In this document: positions 33,560 to 46,161 of the stretch, piece by piece
Position numbering within the stretch: position 1 is the first letter of the stretch
How the letters are laid out: each line of letters begins with the position of its first letter
DNA from: Dryococelus australis
Lineage: Eukaryota > Arthropoda > Insecta > Phasmatodea > Phasmatidae
Reading direction: 5' to 3'
NCBI GenBank assembly: GCA_029891345.1
Contig: CM057002.1
Span: forward strand, 22,244,795-22,308,794
DNA: 64,000 nucleotides
Made by a program: the position numbers and the translations under genes
Notes under the pieces: model-generated
What the model was told of the DNA's origin: nothing
Seen by the model: only the letters and a program-made list of their open reading frames with translations
Databases searched by the model: none

Positions 33560-35195
33560 CAAAAATATGTTGTTATGAATAATTAAGTATGCCGAAATGG
33601 TACCGTCCATATTTGAATTACCAGCACTTCACGCTACGGATCGACAACCGCTGTCTGGTCTGGCTGCACAGTACGCATGAAGTTCGCAGCAAACTGACCC
33701 ACAGGTCAATGCTACTGCAGGCATACGATTTCAATATCGAGCATGTCCCAGGCACAGAGAACCAGCTGTCCAACCAAGTGCAGAAAACAATGCATATGAT
33801 GAGGAAGAGTGGGAATGGATGGTTCATCCCACCTATACTGAACATGCAAGTGACACCAACCTGCCAACCTGTGCTACCATCTATGCACCAGGCGTCGGGC
33901 TCGAAAGAGCTCTGTGATGCTGTAGCAAGGTCACAAACAAAGGAACCAGACACACAGGCCAAGGCCACACTCTGCAGCCAGCAGACCACAGATGGGTGGT
34001 GTAATCAACAACCGACTGGAGACCAGGCTGTGCGAAGACAACACAGTCTGAAAAATCTACTAGCCAGACACACAACATGCAGACATACTCCACTACATCC
34101 ACAACACAACATTTGCAGGACACCCAGGTGCGAAGCAAACCACGCAGAACGTGCTACATAACTTACATTGATATACACGATTACATTCGAGAGTTTCAAC
34201 CATGGAACCGATTTATGGCTCGACGTGCCGACGGCCAGCAAACACAACAACCCATAACACATAGAGAGCCATTTGAGACGGTAGCCCTCGACCTCCTGGC
34301 CCCTACCCCAAGACATCGACGGGGAAAATATTCGTGGTGGTCGTCACAGAGGCATGCATAGTACCCAGAATGCGCACCAGGAACATCGCTCACGTCCTGG
34401 AGAACAAGTTTTTCCCACAGTGGGGTTATCTCAGAACGTTACTGATGGACAAGAGGACACAATTCGTTGGAAGGAAGTGGCGCGATCTTTGCACAAAGTG
34501 GGGAGTGATACAAAGTACGACAGCGATTTATCTTCCTTATCCCAACCCCACGGAGCACAGAACCAAGACCTCAAGATCCAGCTGCACCTCAGTGTGAAGA
34601 AAAGCCATTGGACCAACCGGCTGTCCAGTGCACTCTTCACAGACCATCACGATACCAACAAGACAACAGGCATGTCACCTGCTGCAATATTGCAGGGGTG
34701 TGAGTTGACACTACCAGACGAATACAACTGTCCGCCAGCAGAGAGAACCAGTGAACCAGAAAGTAGCACTGCCAGGCAATGGCGGAGAACACAGCAGCTG
34801 GAAGCAGCCTGTGTACACCAGACTGCCTACTTAAACAAGTGGTTACCTCTCACTATGCGACTACTGAAGCTACTATGACCAGGGCAGAAGGTCATCATCA
34901 GGGAGCAACTGCTGTCCTCGGTGTGCAAAAACTTTTGTGCTGGCCTCGGTGCCAAGTGGAGTGCTCTGCATATAGTGACAAAGGCTTTAGGGGCCACCAC
35001 ATATCTGATCCGTGCCGATGGACCATCCACATCCACAGAAACAACATCAGGCGAGCTGCACATCAGTAATCTCAAGCAGAAATCGCAGATGCCGAACCAC
35101 AACAACCATGACACAACGAACCATCAACACAAGCGGTGGAATGGTCAGATGGCCACACAATGTGTACGTGTGAACCAGGCATTATATTTTTAATT
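33560..35195 (+). mobile_element. Ty3/Gypsy-type fossil: RNase H end and integrase
   Basis: Reading left to right there is the end of an RNase H domain (near 33600-33780), a linker, then an integrase with core region (about 34080-34620) and C-terminal part to about 35195. Reverse transcriptase, protease and gag are absent, and no LTR was found on either side, so it is a truncated internal fragment. It is broken in several places. Wording in the RNase H tail (RSKLT, LQAYDF, GTEN) resembles the fossil at 36780-40100, so both probably belong to related Gypsy lineages. Old. Confidence 0.85.
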
Positions 35196-35575
35196 GAGTG
35201 ACATTTTTCGCGAGAAAATATCATGGTTCGGGTGTGCATTCTCATTTTGTTTTTCAGTAGGAGTACGACGTTCTCTTTAAATGGATACTACATGAATAAC
35301 TTAAAGCTGAACAAATGTTTTCAATATAAAATTGTTATTATGTTCAAATATACAACTAAAATAGCTCCTATTCATAGAAAAAAAATACTCCTGATGTTTG
35401 CTTGCCGGTTACCATCATGGTTGCCGCTGCTTGGAGTCATGAAATAAAGAATAGCTAGCAGCTGAGAGGCAACATGTATTTTTTTTAAACAACAATAATG
35501 CAAGAACAGCAGTGGTTGCCTTGCAGCGGGCTTGCTGAATGACATGTTATATGGTAAAAGCGCTGCAGCTCATCG

Positions 35576-35948
35576 ACTAAAGATGAGGTAGACCAATCTC
35601 ACTTGCTGCGCACAACCAATCTCCGTGTCTCAACATTGAACTGCTTTTCTGCCAATACTTCTAGAAAAATGGCATGTATTGGGTTTGAGGTTAGAATACT
35701 GGTTAGTAAACAAGTGCTCTTGAGATGTTTTTATACTTCCTCTAACCAATTTGTAATGCTTTTTGATTAAATTCAAACTGGTGAAAGTATTTTATTAGTA
35801 TAACAGTGCTTGTCATTTAATTATTATGATATAAACAAACATGTTTATCACTGTCGACAATGTGACTTTGACAGTTGTGTTCCTCTGGGGTAAATCATTG
35901 TTGGGTACATGCGTAGAAGACGAATAAGCTGCCTACCTCATCTTTAGT
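35576..35948. mobile_element. MITE family E, uninterrupted copy (373 bp)
   Basis: Ends ACTAAAGATGAGGTAGACC and GCCTACCTCATCTTTAGT are inverted repeats of about 17 bp. The body has CTGCGCACAACCAATCTCCG on the left and GTGACTTTGACAGTTGTG on the right. A second copy, split by later insertions, spans 41103-51864. Non-coding; superfamily unknown. Confidence 0.8.
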
Positions 35949-35968
35949 GTATGCTGCACAACGTACTC

Positions 35969-36030
35969 AAACCATAGACTAAAGATGAGGTAGGCAGCTT
36001 ATACATCTTCTGTGCATGTACCCAGCATTA
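35969..36030 (-). repeat. Inverted partial end of MITE family E
   Basis: ACTAAAGATGAGGTAGGCAG and the following CTTCTGTGCATGTACCCA are the reverse complement of the right end of the copy at 35576-35948, which stops 20 bases earlier. The two ends could form a long hairpin. Only about 60 bp of this copy remain. Confidence 0.75.
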
Positions 36031-36277
36031 GATATGAGCTAAACCAGTATTTCTCAGGAACAGCCTGTACCTGTTTCCAGTTCATACCTGTTGCTTATAA
36101 TTGTTATTGAGAATACATGTTACAGGTAAGCTATATGCTAGGCCCAAAGGTTGCAGAAGAGTGGCTAGACCACATTGTTCCACTATCTCGCATTGTTCTC
36201 GAATACCTGTTATTAGCCATGTACTGGGCTGCGTCACCTCTATTTAGCGTATACCCTCCTGGTAGTTGGATTCATTC

Positions 36278-36345
36278 AACTGAAATATAAAAATGAAATA
36301 TAAAAATATAAAATATAAAATATAAAATCTGAAAATATAAAAAAC
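36278..36345. repeat. (TATAAAA)n-like simple repeat
   Basis: About eight imperfect AATATAAAA units. The flanking 36031-36277 and 36346-36470 hold nothing recognisable. Confidence 0.85.
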
Positions 36346-36471
36346 TATTTTAAAGTTGGCAGCATTAAAAAAAATGTATGAAAACAAGACTCCAGTGTTT
36401 CATTCACATCGGAGAATTGAGCAAGGTGTATGGGATTCCCTGCAGAGCAAGTAAACGCCAGGCATTATGAT

Positions 36472-36560
36472 TGTCCTACCAGAGAAATATGACACAGAGG
36501 GAGGTTACATATGAGGAGGTATACCTCCTCGCATCACATGTTCTCCTGGTAGGACAGTGA
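36472..36560. repeat. Short foldback with TGTCCTACCAG ends
   Basis: TTGTCCTACCAGAGAA at the left pairs with TTCTCCTGGTAGGACA at the right, and the centre is the palindrome AGGAGGTATACCTCCT. The whole 85-90 bp could form one hairpin. It may be a tiny MITE. A hairpin RNA precursor is possible but has no other support. Bases 36561-36779 hold nothing recognised. Confidence 0.6.
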
Positions 36561-36779
36561 CAATAGGTAGCAGTTTCTCGGTAGGTTTTGGAAGGGGTGA
36601 AGGGGGATATAAAATGAAGTTAAAAATTTTTACATTATTATCGCCCGTAAATATTATTGGTATTCAGTCCTTCCTGTCCCTTCTCAATACATGTTACTGA
36701 TAACTGTTAGTGATAACAGGTATTGAAAATACTCCCCATCTCTACTCAACATTGACCTACCACTAGGGGGTGGCTATGT

Positions 36780-39700
36780 CCTGTTACTTGCAGCAGCTGC
36801 AGGTGCAGGCTGGCCTGCATGACCACAGGTGGTAGCACCGCTCCTGTGGCCCTGCTGCATTATGAATTGCTGGCAGTTGCCCCTTCCTGGTAGGCAACTC
36901 CGTTAGCATGCCCTGATAACATGCTGCTGGTGGGTGTGCGGAAGGAGTTCTCTGACCTGCTGCCTTCGCTGTCTCCCTCCTAATTCCTGCTGTCTTCTTG
37001 CTTGTTTCGCTGCTTCCAGGTGCGACATGGCTGAACAGCCCCTGCAGACACCTCTCCTTCCCTTGCATCCTTCTCTCCTTCACCTGCACTTGCTTGGGGT
37101 GCTGACACACCTTCCAGTCCGCTCCCTTGCTCTCGGAGCTTGTCGATGGCATCCCCGTCCTGTCTGACCTCTTGTGTGCTTCTGGTGTTGACATGCACTA
37201 GTGAGTCCTCTGCAAGCTCTCCCCCCTCAAGTGCACCACACCTCGCACCTCTTCAGGTTTCACCACATACTTGTTGCGGCCTTCGCCATTGTGGGGTCGA
37301 TATTCACCAGGGACCGACCTCGTCGTCGACGGCACCCGGGGTTAGCTGGATGTCGTCCCAGTGAACCCATACCTTCCGTTTCCCCATGTGGATGATGTAG
37401 GTAGTGGGTCTGTGCTTCTGTAGCATGCGATGGGCTCACTACAGCATGCTGCCAACCCTGCACAGTAGTCTAGTTTTTTTGTTGATTGTGGGTGTGTCCG
37501 TACATAAACTTCCCACCCTTCACGCAGTGTGGGTGGCAGTCTTGTGGTGACCGACAGCCATATTGCCGTGTAACGATCCTGTTGCTCTCTTACTTCATGT
37601 AAGCATCTCCTATGCTGTTTCCTCTGCGTGTTTGTGCTTACAAGTTCGCTGCTATCCTCCCTCTGCAGACACTTTCCCTCTTCAGGTAGGTGCAAATTGT
37701 GGCCTAGCAACACCTGTGTGGGTGATCTTCCCGTCGTTGCTATCACCCTCCTTCGGAGCGTGTACAATATGGTGTATATGTGGTCCGCCCATGTGACATG
37801 CTGGTCTCCCACATTGAGCCATAGTTGTGCTTTAATTTATTGGTTTCGGCACTCTGTGAGGTTTGCTCTTGGATGGGAAAAGGCGATTGTAGTGTGGTTG
37901 GCACCCCACTTTGTGCATAATTCCCCCCATTTCCATCCGGTGAGCTGTGTGCCATTGTCTATTAGCAAATTCTTTGGGAATCCCCTATGCAGAAAGAATT
38001 GCTCTTCTAGCACCTTTACTACGTTACCTGCTCGTGCTCCACTTGTGGGACACACTTCCGTCCACCTTGAAATATTGTTGTTTACGACTACAAGGAAGAG
38101 CTTTGTTCCCCTTGTCTTTGGGTAAGGGCCCATTAAGTCAATGCAAACCATCTCGAATGGTTTCCTCGGCACACGTGGCCTCTGTTGCTGCCTCCCATCT
38201 AAGCGACGCATTTGGTATACATTGCACTTGTGGCACTTTTCCACGAACCATCTCACATGTCGGCTATGGCCTGGCCAAAAGAAATGATCGCATGCATTGC
38301 AAACTGTTTGTTCAACGCCCGGGTGTCCAGCCATGTGGCCACTGTGCAAATTGTCGAACACCTGATCCCTCTCACATGTGGGGACATACTTCCTCCATTT
38401 ACCAGGCTATTGAGCAGAACAGGTCTCAAGTCTGCGGTTCATGACACACCATCCTTCCACTTTGTGCTGGGCACATTGCTTAACCTTCCCCTGCATGAAT
38501 GTGCAGTTCTCCTGTGCTGTAGTGACCTCCTGGTACAAATTGTTAATGAGCTCGCCATTGTTAGCAACGGTCAAGTGTTAAACACGAACCTCAGCTACAG
38601 AATCACGTAAGTCTGGCAGCAAAATCTCCTCCCACTCTGCCTCATCTCTAACAATAACCTAATAATAAGGGCTACGTGATAATGCGTCCACCAGCTCGTT
38701 TTCCCTACCAGACACGTGCTCCACTACAAAGTCGTAGGCTTGCAGATGAAATGCCCACCTCGTCAGCTTGCTTCTCGCCTCCCTCATGTTATGCAACTAT
38801 ACTAAGCAACGGTTGTCGCTCCGTAGTATGAACCGTTGGTATTCCAGATACATGTGGTACTTCAAACTGCCCAGATGACTGCTAACACCCCTTTTGTTTA
38901 CATCGTAGCGTCTTTCCATCTGCCCCAGCTTTGTGCTGGCAAAATCAATGATGGGTTTCTCTCCACTGTCATCGACCTGGTACAATACTGCACTGATACC
39001 CTCTTGGCTTCCGTTAGCTTAGAGGTACAAGAGCTTCAGCACGTCATAGCTTTCGAGTTTCGGACATGCTCGGAATTCGCCCTTAATCTATACAAAAGCC
39101 TTCTTTGCTTTTTCCATCCACTGAAATCGCTTCTGCGGGGAGAACAAGTCTGTCAAGGGAGCTGTTATTATTGCTAATTTCGGAATGTGTTCTCGCAGCC
39201 AATTGATAAGCCCAAAGATTTTGCATAATTGTTTACGTGTACATGGTTGTGGGTAGTTATCAATGAGTTTCAATTGTTCAGGGTTCGGCCTCTTCCCTTC
39301 CTGATCGATTACGTGACCCAGAAAATCGATACTGGTTTTCCCAATGTGGCACTTATCCACTGACCACCTTAGGCCATTGATGACTAACTTTTCCAGCACA
39401 ACAGCTAGATATTGTACGTGCTCTTCCCAACAGTCTGACCAAATAATAATATCATCGAAATACACAAGCGTATACTCTCCAATAAGGCCATCGATCACTC
39501 GCACCATCATAGCTTGGAACGTTGCAGGTGTGCATTTCAGTCCAAACGACATGGCACAGAACTGAAATCGCCGGCCATCTAGGGTCGTAAATGCTGTTTT
39601 CGGCCTATCCTCTAGCTTTACCGGAACTTGCCAGTAACTGCTTTTAAGGTCCAGGGATGTCCAAACTTTAGCTTGCCCTAATGCACTTCGTGCATCTGTC

Positions 39701-40100
39701 ATGCTAATGTATGGTGGTAGTGCACTGCATGTCCCCTGGTTCAACAAAAGAAAATCGATGCACAATCGCCAAGTTCCATCTTTTTTTTGGCGACAAAGTC
39801 ATGGCCGAATTAAAATGATTGTCTGTAGGATATATTACCCCATCATTCAGCATTTCCTGAATTTGCACTTTTATTATCCACATCTGGTGGGGTAGGTCAC
39901 GCAATGTGTCCATGGATGCCGATTGAATTCGGTTTACACTCCGCGTTGCTCCCTTGGTTATTGTACTAGATGCACATCATGTAAATATGAGTCCCATGGC
40001 TGTTTTACATTCTGTGTAATTTATACATTCACGATGATAATTGACATTGCACAGAGTGTATTTGAGCCTAACCATGACTTAGTAGTTACACAAAAGATTG
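36780..40100 (-). mobile_element. Ty3/Gypsy-type fossil: RT, RNase H, integrase
   Basis: On the minus strand the parts run in Gypsy order: a pre-RT linker (about 39770-39915), reverse transcriptase (about 39088-39765, with the YFDD box), RNase H (about 38700-39090), integrase with zinc-binding and core regions (about 37400-38361), and a C-terminal tail to 36780. Gag is not recognisable; the sequence at 40079-40450 may be decayed protease or gag. No LTR pair was found. The order RT-RH-IN separates it from Copia. The RT is open over about 225 codons but the element is broken in several places elsewhere. It points toward the other Gypsy fossil at 33560-35195, ends facing. Confidence 0.92.
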
Positions 40101-41102
40101 TCACAACACTTGGGTAGATTATAATTTGGAAAACTGTCAACCTCAACTTTAAATTGCATTATGGGGTACTGAATGTTCTGCATTCTTACACTGTCACTGA
40201 CCTTCATTGCACAGCAGATGTCACCGACGAGGTTGTTAACAAACCTGATCTTACAACGGCATTGGCAAATATCAGTGCTTTCTTGTGTTGTTTGAGAACT
40301 GCCTATCATGGGGCGTAAACAGTCTGGACACCACAACGGCAGCGCACTCTCGGTCATCCTGCCATTCATGCTTTGTTTGCCAACAAAACCACGTATGGTA
40401 AAGCGGGTGTACCGATGTGGATGCCGGAGGTTGGGGGAAGGGAGCACCCTCCCCTCTCGCGATGTGGCTGTCCTGCTTGTTCTGCAGTGCAGGGGTCAAC
40501 GACCTGGCATGCTCAGCTGACACGCTGCACAATACGAGGGTCAGTTGGCTGCCGGCGGCGAAGATTGCAGAGGACAGAGGACTGTCGTTTCTCCTTCGCA
40601 CAGTTTCTCCCTGCCCCTCCTCCAAGCAGCGTGGTATGAGCTGCAGTGTGGTGTCCCTTTTCCAATTGTTAACATGTGATACGCTTCCTAGCATATACAC
40701 TGCAGAAGGCCTTGCTGATGCTTTCCTACCACCCTTTCGACATTGGTGGGAAGGAAAAGGCAGGAAAAATTAATGATAAGGAAAAACTTGCGAAAAAAAG
40801 TGCAAATCTCGTGGAGAATTTTTGATGGGAGATTTGGCCACATGGCGTGTGGGGCCAGTTAAGGCGAGGTCTAGGATATAGTTTACCCGACTAGGTGCGA
40901 GGCATCGTCAAGGTGACACCATGATAATTGTTGTGGCACAAATAGTCAGCACCTGAAGTATAATTAGGTTAAATCAGAATGTTTGAGACACAAAACACTC
41001 ATAGTTTTGACTCAAAACCGATGTTCCATAAAATCATTGATTATAGACATTTAACAGGTATCTCCAGAAACTAGGGACAGGTATTGACTGTTCTTGCTAT
41101 AT
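40101..41102. other. No recognised gene
   Basis: Overlapping frames of 70-142 codons lie on both strands at 40079-40773. None shows a domain I recognise; they may be remains of the 5' part of the Gypsy fossil. The stretch 40780-41100 is unremarkable. Confidence 0.4.
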
Positions 41103-42185
41103 ACTAAAGATGGGGTAGACCAATCACGCTGGCTGCGCACAATCAGTCTCCATGTCCCAACATTGAACTGATTTCAGCCTACACGTCTAGCAAAAAATGG
41201 TGTGGATTAGGTTTGAGGTTTTAAAACTGTTTAGTAATCGTTTTTAGTCCGGACTAAGGAAAGATTATTCTCCAACAAAAATTTTTCGTATTTATTTAGA
41301 GAGCATTTTTATTGCTAGTCCGAGGATAATCTTGCTTTAGTACGGCCTAACTTTTAGTCCGGACTGAGGGTAGGATTAACGAGGTAATAAGGTCAAAAAG
41401 GAACATGGCGAACATAAAATACGACAGTTTCGTTAATATTACATGCCAGTGAAAGCTAGATAAAGTTTACGGAACATAAAAATTACGTTTGAAGCCTATT
41501 GAGTCAATCTGTATGCAAAATATGCCGACCTAATGAATGAAATATTCCGTGAATAATAATTCAAAGGAAATATACCTTATAAACTTAATAAAACATAAGT
41601 TTTTAGCTAGAGCAATGGCTTTAAAATTTTGTGTCAATCGAATGCCTTCTCTGATTCTTAGGAGACGTGATATTAATACATTCAAAGAGAATTTTAATAA
41701 AAATCTAAAGTCCAGTTTATATACCTAAAAGTATACATTCGAACATAGATATATTGGTAGCTCAATGGTAACATCGTGAACCTATGTGCAGAGGAATACA
41801 GGATCGAATCTATTCTGGGAGATAGAGTTTTAGCCAGTATATAATGTATTTTTGTAATGTATTTAACTTTACAATACACATTTAACATCATTATAAAGAC
41901 AGTAGTGACGTAATAAAATGAAACCTGCACATTTTACCAATGCATAGAGGTGTGCTATGAAAATTTAACAAATCAATATGAAACAATAAGATATTAATAT
42001 ATTAATTTCATCGTTCTCCATTCTGCAGTATTGGCATATATAACACAGTAATGAAACAGGGTAAAACGAATAAAGTGATGTTGATGCAATGAATAATGAG
42101 ATTCATTTATACAAGCAGGCAAAAACAACACAGCACCCTACCGAGAGCATCACTTATGAATAAAAATAATCACATCTAAACACAG

Positions 42186-42938
42186 CTGATTTATCATCAC
42201 CGAGGCAAGGCCTCTCAGTATGGGGTAAGTACAGACCGATGCCCTTGTCTTCCCAAGCGGTAATCATTTGATTGGTTCAGGGTTAGGGGTAGCTAACCCA
42301 CCCTGTCCTGACCCCCCATAATATAAGCACTTAAACCTGAAACGTGCGGCGCTCGCATGTCAGGTGTGTGGTTTTGTGACCCAGTATAGTCCCTGGTCCA
42401 CGATTGTTCCAATCTTTATTCCCCTCACTTATGCATACAAATGTGAGTGGAAAGGTGGTGGGGTTCCAGTCCCTACTGGCACAGAATTTGGAAAATAAAA
42501 ATGTAGGTATTATTTTAAAAATTTTGGTAAAAACTGTAAAACTTGGTTTTATTACTTTTATAAAATATTCCCGTGAAGTTAAGCAAAATGTCAGGAAGAG
42601 GCAGAGGAAGCAGGGACTTCCTCTAACTAGATATAATTTAACTACCGGAGTCGTTGCATTTGAGGTGGTACTGTGTTTGGTCCGTGTTTTTAGGTGTTAA
42701 ATGTTAGTAAATAAGGTTTTGCTTTGTAAGGATGTGGGAAAATGTGTTGGAGAACAGTTTTTGATACTTGAATTTCTTTTTCAAGGTTAGAAGTGTAGGT
42801 AATAAAAGATTTAATGAGTATTAGTGGTGGGCGGGGCTGTTTATTAAAGGAATTTTCTTATTGGCTGTATCTCAGCCGAGGGTGGGGCTTCTACCTTCTG
42901 AGAAGAGAAGGCAGCACTGCGATTAAAGTAACATTTAT
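42186..42938. other. Unassigned sequence before the LINE reading frame
   Basis: GC-richer at 42190-42420, then AT-rich. It could be 5' flank of the truncated LINE or another fragment. A 98-codon frame at 42404-42700 shows nothing recognisable. Confidence 0.35.
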
Positions 42939-44895
42939 ATGGCGATTGATACTATTAAAAACTTGAAAGGACATAATTTGGCACAAACAGAATTAGTGAT
43001 ACAATACGAAAGACAACCACTCTTCACAATCATCCACTTTTTTCAAGATTTCAAACACCTACCTGAAATAGACATCTTAATCATACACAAAAGAGAAGTG
43101 CGTCGTGTGTACCAATGGACTCGCACTCAGGCCAACAGGGCAGAACACCACAGGGTCAAAGCCAAAATAAGACGAAGACTAAGCAAACTCTGACGACAAT
43201 CATGGGACACTTACGTATCAGATGCACCAGATGACAGAAACAAAACGTGGAAAATCACGCAACAATTAAGAGGAACGACCAAACGAGCACCGACCCCAGC
43301 CATCATAACACCCGACGGAACAATTTATGACCCAAAGGGGAAATCAAATGCTATAGCTAACTCTCTACAAAAACAATTTCCCCCAACAACCCCCGAAACC
43401 CCGCAAGACAGACACTTCACTACCTATACTATCCACCACCTGCAACACTTTCTAAACCAACCAAAGCAACTAGAACCAAACTTGACTACAGAAGCCTAAA
43501 CAGTAACAACTATCAAATCTCTCCCCAAAAGCAAAGCCCCAGGACCAGACAGGACACGAAATGAAGCACTCAACCACCTCCCGGACAAAGCCATAACCTT
43601 CTTAGCCGTTGCTTTCAATGCTATACTAACACTTAACTACTTCCCACCATCATGGAAAACTGCACTAGTCGTAACAATACCCAAATCAGACAAAGACCCA
43701 CTAGGCCCTGCAAACCATTGACCAATAAGCCTCCTCAATACTATTGGCAAATTGTTTGAAAAGATCCTACTTCAAAGATGCTAGACTGAAACAGACTCAA
43801 ACAACATACTAACCGACACACAATATGGTTTCCGAGCCAATCACTCAACTATCCACCCAATGATGACTTTAGCAGAAGATGTTACATTAAGATTACAAAC
43901 AGGACAGGAAGCCATAAACAGCAACAAAGACAAAGCATATACACTCACAACATTCTTGGATGCCGAAAAAGCATTTCACAGATTATGGCACACAGGACTT
44001 CTCCACAAATTGACCACACAAGGCTACAGTGACTGTTACATCAAACTCCTACAAAGCTACCTGACTGACAGATCACTAGTTGTAACACTCGATGGAGTGG
44101 GATCAGAGACAAAACCAGTGACAGCTGGAGTGCCACAAGGCTCTACAAATTCCCCACTATTCGACTGCATATGCACAACTGACATACCAATTACAGACTA
44201 CGTGAAAACACTTATGTTTGCAGACGACACCCTACTATATAAAACAGACAAAAACTTAAGATACACCACAGTAGGGCTCCAAAGACTACTTGACCACCTG
44301 CAAACATGGCTTACAAAATGGCGCATTAAAGTAAACACGACAAAATCGGCTCCCTTAGCAATGACAAGACGACGGACAGTATGGCCACGCGAAAACTTGA
44401 CACTATTTGGAGAATACATATCGTACGCAACAACATGCTACGTAGGACTGACCATAGACAGGAAATTAATATGGCAACCACACACCACCAAAGCAAGATT
44501 GAAAGCAAACACAATATACAGACTCCTAGATACCATACTGAAATCAACAAGCCTCACACACAGAAAAAATGTTACCATATACAAAGCCATCATACAATCT
44601 GCCATGTTGTACGGATGCGAGGTCTGGGCACACGCGATATGTACACACATCAAATCCATACAAACCACCCAAAATAAAATACTACGGACTGCCATGGGAG
44701 CAACACGACTTGCACCAACTGACGAACTGACGAACTGCATGACAGAACAGAGACAGAGAAAATCACTACCATCATAACGGACAGAAATGCAGACTTCTAC
44801 CACAAAGCAGTAACCACAAGAACCCCGCTATACGAAGACTAGGTACCTATGACATAGACAACACCCAGAAAGCCAAAATACCTCAACTAAACTGA
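42939..44895 (+). pseudogene. Jockey-type LINE ORF2 remnant (reverse transcriptase)
   Basis: ORF2 of a non-LTR retrotransposon, which primes reverse transcription on nicked target DNA. One frame runs from 42939 to 44777 and is closed by only four stops: TGA 43191, TAA 43497, TGA 43719 and TAG 43782. The pre-RT block has REVRRVYQWTRTQANRAEH; the RT has KSKAPGPDR, PPSWKTALVVTIPKS, TQYGFRANHST, FLDAEKAFHRLWH, AGVPQGS (usual SP follows after TN), and the catalytic LMFADDTLLY with FADD at 44217-44228. The RT thumb has GLTIDRKLIW and the end LYGCEVWAHA. The frame is lost near 44720, and the C-terminus (RRLGTYDIDN) finishes in another frame at 44895. The endonuclease domain and ORF1 are missing, so the copy is 5'-truncated. 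Four nonsense changes in about 610 codons and an intact catalytic box suggest moderate age. Confidence 0.92.
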
Positions 44896-45655
44896 CAACA
44901 GGCCAAGCAAATCCACAACTAACTCACAACTATTAAAACATCAACCAGCCAGCAACAGATGAGAAACAGAGAGCAAGTACAAGGTAAATAACCAGAGAAC
45001 AAATATATTAAATTAAAACAGGAATTAAGCAGAAATGTCCAGGACAATTAATATCAGAGAGTGGTACCCACATATGCGCATGGCCGGTAAAAATCACACC
45101 CATTACATTCAAAATGCACCACCACTAATATTGTTTGCCACCTCATCTCATGTCACCAACTATCAACGAGAACTAATCAACTGAATTTTACTTCCAGGAT
45201 CTCACCATTTCGCTTTACCATCCACCCCCAAGATGACCAAAATCACCGCATTCCACATCACCACACACCACCAGAAACTAATTAACAAACCTTTTCTTCC
45301 AGGTTCTCGCCATTCCGTTTCATAACTCATCCCCAAGATGTCCAACAGCACAAGAAATAAAATAAAATTCAACAGAGCAGATTAATGAGCATAAAGTCAC
45401 TACCATTTCCATCACAATACATCGCCATAGTAAAGTCAAGCTCAATTTAACTTAGCTAGAAATTGCTACTAAGTATTGCTCTTCATACCCATTTCATTAT
45501 CAACCACACCCTCACTTTTTTTCCAGGACCACACCATTTCAATCACAATCCACCCCCAAAATGCCACAACAATCAGAATAAACCGGGATTTCGCACAACT
45601 AAACTAAACAGATGCAAAATTAAAATTAGAAGGCAGGCACACTTGTGAGCAGTTG
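44896..45655 (+). repeat. Probable LINE 3' UTR with three degenerate repeats
   Basis: A CTTCCAGG(A/T)TCTC(A/G)CCATTyCG module followed by CCACCCCCAAGATG occurs near 45191, 45298 and 45521. The sequence is A/C-rich like the end of the LINE frame before it. No poly-A tail or target duplication was found to mark the 3' end. Confidence 0.5.
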
Positions 45656-45659
45656 AGAA

Positions 45660-46161
45660 CCCTGACGAGGGAAAGCTTGTAGTAGGAAGCAGCAGCAACC
45701 TCCGAAGTGGCCCTAACTCCGGGAACTTAAGCACGCTTCGCGGGTGCAAGTGTAAGGTCAGGTCAACTAGACAACCCTGCACATAGGTGTGTACAAACAA
45801 CACCGGGATGTAAAAACTTTAGTGGTGTTACGGGAGCACCAATAGCGTGTGGGCATCTTCAGGTACTTGACACCACAGGACCTCACGTCGACTTTGTGAG
45901 AGCAGGATGCTCTTGCATGCTGCCTCCTGGGTCCGCCGTGGGCTAGGGCCAACCTCAACATGCCAAATCCACCCAAAAAGTGCCATTACTGGACCGGGAA
46001 GGGTCTGGACGGAAGATACCGGAAAGGCTATGCTGAGTATGGATTGACTGAAAATTCCCCCCACCTCCCGGCAAGGCTGCCTGACAAGAGAGAGTAAAGG
46101 GAGGCTGGAAAGACATCCTGGAATTCCAATGACAGCGTAGGGCTTGGGTGACCCTGGAAAG
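45660..46161 (-). other. Probable 3' UTR of the minus-strand LINE
   Basis: It follows the ORF2 C-terminus on the minus strand and holds short GC-richer frames in all phases with no domain. It meets the A/C-rich 3' sequence of the plus-strand LINE near 45655, so the two LINEs lie tail to tail. Attribution rests on position. Confidence 0.45.

Noticed and set aside
37563-38610. Plus-strand frames of 77-165 codons
   Set aside because: They are antisense to the integrase region of the minus-strand Gypsy fossil.
40308-40773. Frames of 70-142 codons on both strands
   Set aside because: No domain is recognised and opposite-strand overlap in a GC-richer stretch explains them.
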